The notes beneath the pieces were generated by a model, which had not been told where the DNA came from, ran no database searches, and saw only the letters and a list, made by a program, of their open reading frames with translations. Source: Seminavis robusta (lineage: Eukaryota; Bacillariophyta; Bacillariophyceae; Naviculales; Naviculaceae). From it: a stretch of DNA of 64,000 nt. Shown here piece by piece: positions 21,001 to 32,848 of this stretch; the first letter of the stretch is position 1, and each line of letters begins with the position of its first letter. Position numbers and translations under genes: made by a program. The stretch covers positions 1 to 64,000 of the forward strand of contig CAICTM010000060.1 of the NCBI GenBank assembly GCA_903772945.1, in the 5' to 3' direction.

Positions 21001-24000
21001 AAATCTGGTCCAAGTGTGCTACCGAGCTCTTCTCCAACAACTGTGGTGACTGAATATCCTACAATTGCACCAACACACAGCCCTAGTTACAAATGTGTGC
21101 TGGATGTTGGACTTGGCAGTCAAGCTGTCACAGCTGATGCACCTGATAGTGACTTGTCACTGCAGTACGCACCAAACTTCTCGCATTTCCTGGGTTTGCT
21201 AGGGTCTGGAAGCAACAACATGGGAGTCTCCATTGACATCCCACATAGCACAGGATCAGGGAAGATGAAGGCTGACTTGCTGAGCATTGACTTCAATCTG
21301 TACCAAATTGATGAATGGAATCCTGAAGACAAGTTTTTCTTGGAGATTGGTGACATTGAAATTGACCTTGGGGAGATGGATGCAACTAGTGTCAGTGAAC
21401 CCCTTGATGGTTATGAGGGTGGAATCACTTGGCACCGTGACACCATCACACAGTGTGTCAATTTGAACTTTGGAGACCAAATGGACAAGAAGCATGCTGT
21501 GGAGCTTACTATCCCCTCAAGCTTGTTCCCAGATGACAAGTTGGACATTGGTTTCCGTGTGGAGACCAGCCTGGACATTGGTTCAGAGAGCGCAGTCGTT
21601 GATGAACTTTGTGTAACTGCTCACTTTGACTGTGAAACCCCAGGTCCGGTATCAACCTTGGAACCTTCTAGTCTAAGCCCAACTACACAGGCTCCCAGTG
21701 GTATCCCCACAACTGTTGGCCCCACAACTCTGGTGCCAACAATGCTGCCAAGATGTGCACCCACAGCGGCTCCTACATCCAGTGAATCTGAAGCACCCTC
21801 TACACTCCGTCCAACTTCTAGTCCTTCAGGCAGCCCTTCAGGCAGACCTTCAGTTTCACCAACAAAATCTCCTTCATCCTTCCCAACAGTCACCCCAACT
21901 TCAATGCCAACAACAGTCCCAACTGGTAGCCCCACTGTAGTGCCAACTTCAACTCCCGCAACTTCCCCCTCTGCAAGTCCAACAACCCTAGCTCCAACTT
22001 TTCTTCGTGCCAACCCAGCACTCAATGCACCAACTCCCGGTGAGTTTCCAATCAACAACCCCAGTGGACAACCCACTATGTCTCCCACAGATTGGCCCAC
22101 AGGATCTCCAACCTCAAGTCCAACTGGTAGCCCAACAGGTACCCCAACTACTCAACCCACAGAAGTGCCCACTGGATCCCCGTCGACTGGATTTCCCACT
22201 GGTACTCCCACAGTCAGCCCCACAGCAAGTCCAACCACGGTTGGTCCTACGGTGTTGAGCGGACATCCCAGTGCAGCTCCAACAACAGGACAACCCAGCA
22301 CCTCTGCTCCTACCAGCATCCCAACATTTGTGCCCACCACAGCACCAACCTTTGAACCAACAGGACTTCCCACAGACACTCCCACTGGATCACCAACTTT
22401 GCTGCCTACAGAGGTTCCTACAGCATTGCCAACTGCTGGACCTACGACTGGACCAACAGAGTCTCCAACTGATAGGCCATCATTGGCTCCCAGTGTGTCT
22501 CCCACCGATTGGCCCACAGGATCTCCAACCTCAAGTCCAACTGGTAGCCCAACAGGTACCCCAACTACTCAACCCACAGAAGTGCCCACCAGATCCACAA
22601 CCGGAATACCCACGGGCAGCCCAATTGAGAGGTTGATAACACTGTTTCCAGATACCTCAGCTCCTACTGTTGTGCCATCTATGTCTCCAACAATCAAGCT
22701 TACTCAAATGCAAAGTGTTGCCCCTACTGAGTTGCCTACAATGGTGCGTATATCTGAACCAACCAAATGGCCAATATCCAGCTCTACATTGGGGCCAACT
22801 ATGTCTCCAACTGGTGGTCCAACATTGAACCCTACTGGACATTGGAAAACCTTGATGCCATCATTGGTCAATGACCCCAAAATCTGTATTGACGAATTCC
22901 ATGGGAGACAAAAAGTGTGTCATGGTATAACAACCACAACTGATGATCCTATCCTAGTTGGGTCCATGTGCCTTGAAGTATCAAGGTCATCAAGTTTTGT
23001 TGAGGCTACTTTTGAAACCATGAGCAATTGGGTGATTGTGAAACAACACATGTGGTTAGGAAGTAACTCAGACAAGGCACCTACAACCAATGAAGGACAC
23101 CCTGACTTGAGCAGATATCCATATTTTTGGACCGACCAAAGTGGCAAGCCCTTAATGAAGCAGTTTCTGGCAACACGATGTACCAGGAGCATGAAGACGC
23201 AATATTCAGATGAGGGAATAGCCTACCTTATATTGAAGCCAGTCGAAAATCAAGGTGCAAACTTAGATCAAACTCGTGTTGCTGCTTATGTTAACCAGTA
23301 CACTTCAACAAACAAGAGCAGTGCAAGTTTGGGTTGGTTTCAATTTACAGTTGATTGCAACTGCACAACAGAGACACCGAGTGGTGGTCCCTCTCCAAGC
23401 CCTGGAGGTCCATCCTTACCTCCTAGTCCGCCTAGTTCATCACCTTCTTTATCTCCCAGTATCCAGCCAAGCACCTCTCCTAGTGGTTATCCATCAGTGT
23501 CTCCCTCACATCCACCCACAGGATCTCCAACCTCGAGCCCAACACTAGCACCAACTGTTCACCCAACTGCTCACCCCACGACAGCACCAACAGATAGCCC
23601 CACAACTCTACCCACTGCATATCCGACTGCTGCACCAACAGTTGAGCCCACCACAACACCGACCTTTAAAACCACAGCAATTCCAACTGAGACTCCCACA
23701 GGATCACCAACGTTGCTGCCGACAATGGTTCCTACTGTATTGCCAACTGATGGACCTACGACAGGACCAACAGGAAGCCCCACTCTGGGACCAACCACAG
23801 AGCCAACTGGGTCTCCAACTGATAGGCCATCATTGGCTCCCAGTGTGTCTCCCTCAGAATGGCCCACAGGATCTCCAACCTCAAGTCCAACTGGTAGCCC
23901 AACCTCTTATCCAACTACTCACCCCACAAAAATGCCCACAGGGACGCCTACAACTACACCCACTGGGTATCCCACTACTGCTCCGACAGCAAATCCCTCC

Positions 24001-27000
24001 ACGCAGAGCCCTACTTTCTTTGTTGCTGCTCCACATACAAAGTCTCCAACGTTGGCAACTCCAACCGGTCACCCTAGGGCACCAAGTGATCAGCCATCAA
24101 GTTTGAGCCCAACAGGTGTATGCATTGAAGCAGTCAATGGCAGCCATAAAGCATGTTATGGCATCACGACACAAAATGATGAGGCGAAAATTGTTGGGAA
24201 TATGTGTCTTGAAGTTGATTACGCTTCGTCAAACATAAATGCAGTGTTCAGCTCAGTGGGCAGGTGGAGGATTGTGTCCCTACACTTGTGGGTTGGAACT
24301 GATATGCTGGGGGTCCCCACAATTGAGGAATTACCTGATGTGGAAAACTTTCCCTACTTCTGGTCTGATCCAATTGGTCAGCCTTCACTGAGTCAGCCAA
24401 TTCCCTCAAGATGCACCAACAGCTTGAAAGCTGACTATGCAGAAGATGGAATAGCACAATTGGTGTTGAAACAAGTTGACAGCCATGGCGTGCTTGTCAA
24501 TGAGTCTGAAGTAGTCGCCGAAGTGCAGGAGTATTGTTCAAGGAATCAGGGTGGGACAGTTTATGGGTGGTTTGAATTCAATGTCAATTGCAATTGTACT
24601 GATGCACACCTGCCATCTGTCACACCATCAGCAAAGCCCACAAAAGAACCTGCCGGTGCACCAACAGTGGCGCCAACAACAAGTCCAACTGGCAGTCCAT
24701 CGCTGGGCCCTAGTGGAATACCATCTTCCATTCCCAGCGCAAATCCATCAGCCTTCCAAAGGTCATTGCCAACCTCCTCGCCCTCTTCTGCAACGCAGGC
24801 CCCATCATCAAGCAGCCACCCTACTCCTGCTTCGGGTGACGGTGTTTGTATCACTGGTGATGTTGGACCAGGGGTACAGGGCAAATGTTTCCACGTTGTT
24901 TCGGAATCTGGTGTCCATATCGGAGAAGCTTGCATGAAGATAATTTCCAAACCATTTGCTGTAGCAATTGATTTCAAAACATTCCCAGGATGGGTATTCC
25001 TCGAGCACAAAATGTGGGTTGGAACCGACATTACAAGGCTACGTCGAACCAAGAGCGCAAATCCTGACCTTGACAACTTTCCATACCTTTGGCGAAACCA
25101 GACAGGGTCGTCTGAATGGAGGGCGTATGTTAGCATCAAATGCAAATTCCGCCCTGTCCGCTCCTATTGGGAAGACGGAGTGTCTGAGATCATCGCTTCA
25201 CGTCAGTCCCCCGATGGCAAGCTCTTTGGCAGACCGATGAAAGCCACAGTTGAAGATCAGCTGACGCGCCACCCAAGCAGCAACAAATGGTTGAATTATT
25301 TTAGTTGGCACATTCGATGCAAATGTCTTTCAGGACGGACCCACCAGCCTTCTTTCGCTCCAGCGGTTTCAGCGGAGCCAAGCATAGCGCCGTCGTGTGT
25401 GAAGAAATTTCACATCGTCGAGGCCATCTGCCATGAAATGAGAACCAACGGCACTGTTACTGTCGGCCAAGTCTGTGTTCAACCGATTTCCAGCGAGAAC
25501 ACGCTGCAAGTAAAAATCGTCGCAGGTCCTTATTGGACCTTTCTGCAGCATCAGGTATGGGTGGGTCATTCCCTGCAGGAGACCCCGAAAGTCGGTGGCG
25601 TTCCAGACTTCCATAGTTTCCCATATTATTGGTGCGACTCGGATGGACAGATTGAGTGGAACTTTTCCATTGACATGCCCTGCGGCGAGGCGGTTGGAAA
25701 AGACTTCAAACTATACGTTGTTGCCCGGTCGAAAGCCGTTCAAACCTTGAATGGGGCAAATCGTCCAATACCGGAGACCGATGTCGTCGCGTTTTCGAGA
25801 GGGGACAGGAGTGATGCATGGTATCACTTTCCTGTGGATTGCGAGTGTCCAAGTCATGTTCCCACCGTACCTCCAAGGATAACGCAAGCTCCGAGCCCCT
25901 TACAAACCAGAGCTTGCACGTCTGAAGTTTATGTGGACGGCATCAACACTGTTACAGGGAAAGGGTGCAAGAAACTGACGACGCAGATTGGTATCCACGT
26001 CGGCGACGTTTGCCTTTATTCAAGAGACGATTTTGTCGAAGTCTCGTTCAGAGCTTCGGCATACTGGACTTTCTTAAGCCATCACATGTGGATTGGAAAA
26101 TTTGTTGGTGATGCTCCGTGGTCATCGAACGGCCATCTTGACTTTGGAGCATTTCCATACTTCTTTTGTGACTCGGAGGGATCAGAGACGTGGAGTACAA
26201 GGATCAAGTCACCGTGTCACGAACCCCAAAGAAAGAAACATATCATGTCATTGGTCAGTCGTTCCGAAGCATCGCAGGTCTACACAATAAGTGGAGAAAC
26301 AATACCTGGGACTGTCGAGTCGGCGTTTGTTGATGATCACACACAAAGTCGAGACAGAGCTCAACCTTGGTTTGACTTTGAGATTGACTGCTCATGCCAC
26401 GCTGACCTACCGAGACCCACGCCTTCAGCACCGCCCATCAGAAGCAACCAACCGACACCTCCAAATTACAACGTTGGCAACGTACCAAGTCACGTCCACG
26501 ACAAAGCGTGCATCGAAACACCAGAGGATGCTGGTGGGTACCGGTATGATTGCTATCCACTACTCCTAGAAACAACCCGTCAAGCCGTAGGGAAAGTTTG
26601 TGCCTCTGTAACTGAAGCTGCAATGTCTTCAACGCAAATTCTTGAACTAGAGTTTGAGGCCAACGATCACTGGGCGTTTGTCAAGCATTCGATGTGGCTT
26701 GATTCAGATATCAAGCGTGTACCAAAGACGGAAACTGGACGACCCGATGAAAGGAAATTTCCTTTTTTCTGGGATAACCCAACAGGTTCGAAGACATGGA
26801 AGGCTGCCAGTTCATTGAAATGCGCCAATTATCCGAGATCGACTTACGAAGTCACTGCACTAGTCCGTTCGTTCGTAGTTCCTACTTTTGAGAACGGGAC
26901 TTTGATGAGAAACGAATCAGCTCTCACATCTTACGGTATAGAGCATGAAGGTTCGGGTGGCCTGCACCTCGGGTGGCTTGACTTCATGATAAACTGCAAC

Positions 27001-28170
27001 TGTCCTGAGAATCCGCCTTCTCAAAGTCCAACGAGTCCGCCCCTCAAGCCTATTGACAATTGCGCTTCAGAGAACGGCGGTGGCATAGCCTCATGTCATC
27101 AGTTGCAAGACCATTTTGGCAGTTCGGTGGCGACAGTTTGTGCCGAACAAGATCCTCAGTCTGGAGGGACAGACATTGTGTTCACTGCCAAGGACGCGTG
27201 GCGTTTCATCTCGCATCAAGTCTGGGTTGGCTTTGATCTAGCAAGCATGCCTTTACTGGACAGCGGAAGACCAGATCACGATGCATTCCCTTACAAGTGG
27301 CGAAACCCAGTTGGGGAGAGACGATGGAATCTGACTGCTGCAGTCTCGTGCCGTGATGGTGAAGCAAAGAGTTCTCGAAAGGTTTTCATCTTGTCTAGGT
27401 CCACTGCAAGAACCCATACGAGCTCTGGGTCGAGAGAAGCCACAGTTTGGTCATCCAACTTTTCCACAGAAGCATCTGTAGATCGGTTGAGTTTGTTATT
27501 TTTCGAAGTTGACTGCAGCATTGGCAACGATACGACCGAGAATTCTATGCCTGTCACATCTTGCAATGACCCCACATTGCAACTAGAAGGCGCGTTTTGT
27601 GGCAGCACGGGTATACAGCTTGCTGGGGAGTGTCTTGATGAGCCGGCGGGCATCGTGGATCTCGCGCTCTCGGAAGCTGATGCAACAACTGACCAGTCCA
27701 TTGAAATCTACTTTGGGGCATCTCCTAGGCACTCGTTCCAATCCACAAAGCTATGGCTTGGTCGCGATATGTCGCAGATGCCAAGACAACGAGGAGACGG
27801 AACTCCGGACCTCGAATCTTTTCCGTTCTTCGCTTCTGACAAATCTGGATACAACAACACTCTTTTTCGGCAGGAGCTCAACCTGCTTTGTGTGAAGGGG
27901 ACGGAATCATTGACATTTTATGGTGTCGCCCACGCCGTTGTTCAGGATGCTACGGAGAACAACGAAGTAAGCATTGACATTCCCATTTCGTCCTATGGGT
28001 ACATGCACGATGGCCAGAATAGTTCTGATTGGTTTGGATACTTTGACTTTACGGTCCGTTGTCATTGTCCCAGGCCGATACGAACCGATGCCCTGCGACT
28101 GTCACCACTCGAACAAGCCATAGGCACTCCATCGAAGGATGAGTTGCTCGTACAAATGCCATCGCCGTGA
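12056..28170 (+). CDS. Giant secreted Thr/Pro/Ser-rich multidomain protein
   Basis: Exons are 12056-12613, 12736-12897, 12991-13230 and 13320-28170, all joined in phase 0. Residues 1-40 have a basic start and a hydrophobic run (LLFAILLLPIWF) ending HVLA, a likely signal peptide. The first exons are T/P/S linker ending in an LSPDW/YxNxL motif. The long exon has a ~20-residue tandem repeat (13380-14320), a unique Cys-containing domain (about 14440-15030), about 13 copies of a Cys/Trp domain (15085-28075) and two near-identical copies of another domain. PSxxPS and PTxxPT linkers, probably heavily O-glycosylated, separate the early copies; copies 8-13 have short linkers. No membrane anchor is visible. 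A cell-wall, mucilage or adhesive role is an inference. Several single-base frame breaks lie in 13515-14300; from 14308 the frame is intact for about 13.9 kb. Left as one CDS with that caveat. Confidence 0.75.
13380..14320 (+). repeat. ~60-bp tandem repeat in the giant gene, with frame breaks
   Basis: About 14 imperfect units encode a PTTEPPTVSPSEEPTPAPSD-like peptide. The correct frame moves from one register to another near 13519, 13594, 13770, 13873, 13910 and 13970-14020 through single-base gains or losses, several in runs of C or A. Either this tract is poorly resolved or the gene is damaged here. Confidence 0.85.
14440..15030 (+). other. Unique Cys-containing globular domain of the giant protein
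   Basis: About 195 residues between the repeat tract and the first repeated domain, starting DEFTCRRVEIAKDDFEKGLD and ending LTLSANIC. It has scattered cysteines (CGMI, YAWCTCGDMEVVACN) and a GGIDNHIGGIDNL motif. The DFE...W opening and the late beta-rich region suggest a carbohydrate-binding-like beta sandwich, but I cannot name the family. Confidence 0.45.
16318..17156 (+). repeat. First copy of a ~840-bp near-identical internal duplication
   Basis: Encodes a ~190-residue domain (SFVDDLL-type core with LLSIDFNLYQIDEWNPED and IEIDLGEMD) plus the following linker. It is nearly identical at nucleotide level to 21082-21925, including silent sites and linker sequence. Confidence 0.9.
21082..21925 (+). 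repeat. Second copy of the ~840-bp near-identical internal duplication
   Basis: Same domain and linker as 16318-17156, with few substitutions and small in-frame length changes in the linker (an extra GRPS-type unit, a missing EPT). This points to a recent duplication or gene conversion inside the gene. Confidence 0.9.
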
Positions 28171-28750
28171 GTTGTGACTTACTTTGGTCGGCAAGAGAAT
28201 TCTTGGCGTGCTGCTTTGTCCGATGTTGCACTCACCTTCGGCTGAGAGAGCGCAACTTCATTTCTTCCCTGCATGAGAATCTGTATTTCATGTTGTTCAT
28301 AAGATCTATAGCACGGCTACCGGCCATAAAAGTAACTAGATAACAGCTCCTATCGATAATCACTTGTTGGAGGAGAGAAATACCAGCAGGTACCTTGTGG
28401 CCTTCTGCCGCCTGCTAGCTAGAGGTTGTGTCTATATCTAGATCATCCTGCCGCAATATCAGAGAGCGAATTGCGGAGGAGGAAGATAAGCGAATCGAAG
28501 GCAGGATTAGCAAATAGGTCAAACGGCAAGCCATACAACAAGTGACATTGCCCACATCGTAGTCGAACTGTTCCCGGTACCGTGGTCCATCTGTATGCCA
28601 GTCAAGGTCAATATGCACTTGCTGCTCTAGCCAAATTGTCAGCCCTTTCTGAACAGTCGGTGCCATACATCCTATCTAAACTAGATCCATCAGTCACCAA
28701 GCGTTCTGTACAGTAGCATTTATTTAGCTTGCTACCTGAGTCTACACAAC
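28171..28750. other. Intergenic, convergent 3' ends
   Basis: Lies between the giant gene (+) and the S9 peptidase gene (-). I see no ORF or RNA gene; it should hold two 3' UTRs. Confidence 0.6.
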
Positions 28751-31700
28751 TCAAAGGTGTCCAGGGATGGACCGAACATTTCCTGGGACGCCGATCCCAT
28801 TAGCAAACGGACTGCTCAAGTGACGAACAAAGTAATCACTTATGCGTTGTTCCATGTAAATTCGGTCGCGGAGGCGACGGGGAGAATGCCTTTCATCGGG
28901 GAAGATCAAAAGATCATAAGCTTTCCCGGCGCCAATCAGCCGATTGATCAACCGAGCTGTGTGCCGAAAGTGAACGTTCTCGTCGATTAAACCATGCACA
29001 ATCATCAACCGTCCACGCATATTCGGAACATGGTCAAACACAGCCGACTCGCGGTACCCACTTGCATTATCCGACGGTAAGCCCATATATCTCTCGGTGT
29101 AGTGGGTATCATATCCATCCCAACTAGTCACCGGAGCGCCTGCAACTGCAACGTGAAAAATGTCTGGAGCCCGACACAGGCACATGGCAGAGAGATACCC
29201 ACCATATGACCAACCGTAAACCCCTACACGGGTTGGATCCGCAATTCCTCGTAGCGTCATTTGTCGGACAGTAGCGACTTGATCCAAAACCTCCAAACGC
29301 CCCAGTCGTCGTGCAATGGCCGACTCGAAAGCAATGCCACGGCGAGAAGATCCCCGGTTGTCACACTTGACAACACAAAATCCCAGCGAACAGAGCCGTT
29401 GAGCTCGCATATCAGCGCATTGCGACCACGACCGATTCACTCGTTGAACATGGGGACCTCCGTATACAGCACAAATGAGGGGATAAGGACCGGGTCCATG
29501 CCGAGTTGGATCGGGGCGGTAGAGAGCTGCATGAAGTGTTTCGCTTCCGTCGGATGTCGGAAACGATATGAGCTCCGGTGCAGGAAGACTGGATATCAGT
29601 CGATGGATCTTTGTTGAGCTTCCGCCGCTCTTGATGTCGTTTGTAAGAGTGCTGGACGAAGAGGAGGCTGTGGTTGTCAGGTTCAACGCAGTCATTGTCT
29701 TTTCGTCATGAAGGGCATCGTACAGAGTGAGGAGGTATCGGGTTGTTGGAGTGGTGCCCTTCCCGTCATTTTCTGCATGCTGAAGGGCGAATAATTGAAC
29801 AATCGTTGGGCGATCCAAGTCTGAGCTTGTATCTGCAAAAATACGGCAGTCTTCGTCCATGACAATATTGTGCATGCCTGAAAGTGTGGTCAGACGAATT
29901 GGTTGAGCCGTGTTGCCTGATGTCGACAGCACGCCATTCGAAGCACTGCCAGAGCTGCTGTTTAGAGATCGATTCTTGCCACTCAGTGCATTCATTACTT
30001 GTTTTAATCCGCGACGGACGCCATGATTGTTGCTTCTGCCATCACCGACTTCAGCAGGTGAAGCGACCTCTTCGTTTGGATGATGGTCTCCAGAGTCAAC
30101 GCTGCCAGGGTGAGTCCTTCGCTGGTTGGCAATGGGGAGGGCATACAAGTGTCTTTCCAGAACAGAATCGTACGTTCCCATAACATACACAACGTCACGG
30201 TTCATGTCAATACCAACAATGCTTTCCACCATCCAATCTCCTCTCCCAGAAACAGACTTCACCAAGACAGCCTGATCTCCATTGAAACCAGGGGCGTATG
30301 TATACAAGTAGAGATGGCAATATCCAGTCCTTTCGGATGCAAAGAAGAAGGAAAACGATCCATCTGGAAGTGGATTGGGAAGAGGAGGAATATTGTCGAC
30401 AACCCCACTGCAGGCGTGTGGATGTACGGGCCGAGGCAATGTCTTCATCATGTTGTGCAGATTGATCCAATATTGTGTCCTTTCCACAAGCAGCGTTTTA
30501 GCTCTCTGTCCATGGTGGACATTCATTCTTGTCATGACCAATGTATTTTGCGTCCGATTTTGCCATTGCGCACATGCAGATCCGTCGGGTAGCCAATGCA
30601 CGCGGGCCAAGTACTCTGGCGCCTCCCGCGGAGAATCATACCATACGGTCCGTTGCCATGCCTCGCGAGCGACATCGATCTGATGGTTGGACCCTTCAGA
30701 AGGCTCTCGCTGTTCCTCGGAAGAACTAATGTAGGTTGGATCAAAGTAAAACCGGTAATTCACCTTGACAAATCCCAGGGTGACTGTTGGATTGGCATTC
30801 CCCGCGAACGGATATCGATGGTCTTCATAACTTCCACAATGGGAGCTTGTGTTGTTGTTTCCAGCATCCCCGTCGGTCGAGTCATTATTTGAATTCGGGA
30901 AGTTTGTAGTGTTAGTTGTTGCTGTGGATTGTGCCCCTCCACTTCCAACGTCTTGATGCAAGATTCGGTAGGGTGGTACATTCGCTTCGTCCAGTTTGGT
31001 AAACAATATTCCGTTGGAGTCTGGATGCCACCAGAATCCCCGATATCGATCCATTTCTTCCTGAGCAATAAAGTCTGCGACGCCATGCGCAATGGTGTCT
31101 GAGGAGCCAAAGGTAATTTGTACACAGAGGTCATCCGTGCCTTGTGGTGGTGGTTTAGTTGGAGATACGTATATTTCTCCTGCAACGACAAAAGCGACCA
31201 TTCGTCCGTCAGGACTTAACTGAGGGTCCTCTGCGTCGGTTGAGTTTTGATTTGCTGCATTGTTGTTGGTGTTGTTGTTTCGTTGTAGGGATGGTTTGTG
31301 CTGTGTTTTGTCGTATACTACCTCCAAGGGTTCCGCCTGATCCAGTATCCCATGCTGCACATAGAGAGAGCCGCGTATTGGGACGAGGAGCCGTAGTTGA
31401 CTTTGTGGTATGGAAGACGAGGTATCTTCTGTGGCATTATTTCTACACCGAGACCATGAGAAATGGACGAGAGAGGAGGATGACAGATTAATTGGAACTG
31501 AAGATGGCGTTTGTTTTCGTTGCTGTTGTTGTTGTTGTTGTTGCTGCTGCTGCTGAGGAAAAGAGGCATGGTTGGGGAAAGAAGAGGCTAACATGGAGGT
31601 GCTGGTCACCGTGCCTCCATTGGTAGTTGTAGTTTTAGCCTTGGCTGAATCCTGTACTATTCTTCTTTTTGCAGTGTTCGCAGCACTTGAGCTTGAATTA

Positions 31701-32228
31701 TTCGGTGTGGAATAGGGTGTTCGTAGTAAAGGATGTACACTGAGGTTTATTTGGCCAGCAGGAGTCTTGGACTGTGCCAGTAGCGATGCGACGTCAAGAA
31801 CAAATAGTTGTCTTTCGGAAGAAGAGCTGGATTTCGAGGAAGACGTTGTGGGTGCCGTAGATGATGAGTTGTTGGTTGTTGCGGTTGCTGTTCCTGCTGA
31901 AGAGGACCAGCTCAAGTTTTGAACTTGCATTCGGCGAGGCTGATGTGCCAGCATCATGGAAGCGGATGCCACAAATGCCAAATACTGGCCACTGGGTTGC
32001 TGAAACCGAGGCGAAAATGTCAGCGAGGATGGCCCCGACAACCCTGGCCAAAACAAAAAGAATACAAATAAATACAAAGTAAAAGAAAGATTGTTTTGGT
32101 GCCCAAAGGTGAGGCGAGAGAGTATTTACAAAACCAGCCCATTGTCATGTCACGTGCTTACCGGGAGGTGGCAAGGCAGCCACTGCCTCGGACGTCAGGA
32201 TGGGATGTTGCGGACCGGATGCGGACAT
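28751..32228 (-). CDS. DPP8/9-like prolyl dipeptidyl peptidase (family S9)
   Basis: Two exons: 32162-32228 and 28751-32043, with a 118-nt GT-AG intron; 1119 aa. The N-terminal third of the propeller is padded with Ser, Asn and Gln low-complexity tracts (poly-Gln near 31520-31560), absent from animal enzymes. The propeller part carries QEEMDRYRGFWWHPDSNG, the Glu pair that binds the substrate amino terminus in DPP8/9-type enzymes. The alpha/beta-hydrolase end has the nucleophile GWSYGG (Ser968), Asp1043 in GLIDENVHF and His1075 in DERHSPR, so the triad is complete. It should remove Xaa-Pro dipeptides from peptides. No convincing signal peptide or membrane anchor is seen, which favours the cytosolic DPP8/9 type over membrane DPP4. 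The short first exon places the start. Confidence 0.9.
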
Positions 32229-32848
32229 TGTATTGCTGATGGAACAGAATTGTTCCTGAATACTAAATAATCAAAAAATTCTTTCTTTGTGCCTATTAGA
32301 TTCATACTCAGCGGCTCGTGGCCGGTCCCGTCCTCGTCCCGTCCTCGTCGCGATCCTCAAATAATGCGTGGGATGAGTGACTCGTTCGAAGGGCGACCAA
32401 CAGTGGCGGAACCGACAAAATGATGGATACAATTCGATTGAATTCGTCCCGCTTCAGAGATTACTCCAAGTCTGTCTTGATATCAATGCCAGTTCCTCGC
32501 AGTTTCAATCCTCTCCATGCATTCCCAAAACAGTTGGCAATACCCAGGGCAACACATCAATCCTCGCACGGAACCTACGTTTCATGTTGTGGAGTCCTGA
32601 ATTTTCACTCTTTGCCTCGCCCTCGCTGGCTGGTGAGGCGCAGGCTCTAGATAAACTCGATCCCTACGGTAGAAACCCCTGATTGAAGCCGATGTAGCTG
32701 GAAGCACAGTTTCCCCATTGGATCTTTTGGATTGGGCACAAGGCACTTGCTAGCTCACCACGACAGTTGCGTGCAGTTGCGGGTGACTGAGGACAGAGAG
32801 AGCAAATATTGAATATTGAATGCTGTGCTCCGCTCTGGCAGCATCATC
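32229..32848. other. Divergent promoter region
   Basis: About 620 bp between two divergent starts (peptidase gene leftward, chitobiase-like gene rightward). Short GC-rich direct repeats (GTCCCGTCCTCGTC) lie near 32323-32350. No real ORF is supported. Confidence 0.55.

Larger units (their letters stand above)
15085..28075 (+). repeat. About 13 copies of a ~160-residue Cys/Trp domain
   Basis: Copies start near 15085, 15745, 18660, 19413, 20469, 22878, 24115, 24841, 25390, 25908, 26502, 27054 and 27556. The shared pattern is CI...CHGI...VGxMCLEV, then WRI...HLWVG, then P...G.PD...FPYxW, then C...Y.E.GIA.L, ending WF.F.V.CNC. Six or more conserved cysteines suggest disulfides in the secretory pathway. 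Copies 1-7 are close to each other; copies 8-13 are clearly more diverged. Confidence 0.85.

Noticed and set aside
16857-24106. Many minus-strand ORFs with GxxVGxxVG-type repeats and plus-strand out-of-frame Gln/His-rich ORFs
   Set aside because: They are shadows of the Pro/Thr/Ser linker codons of the giant gene. Repetitive CCA/ACA/AGT codons keep other frames open.
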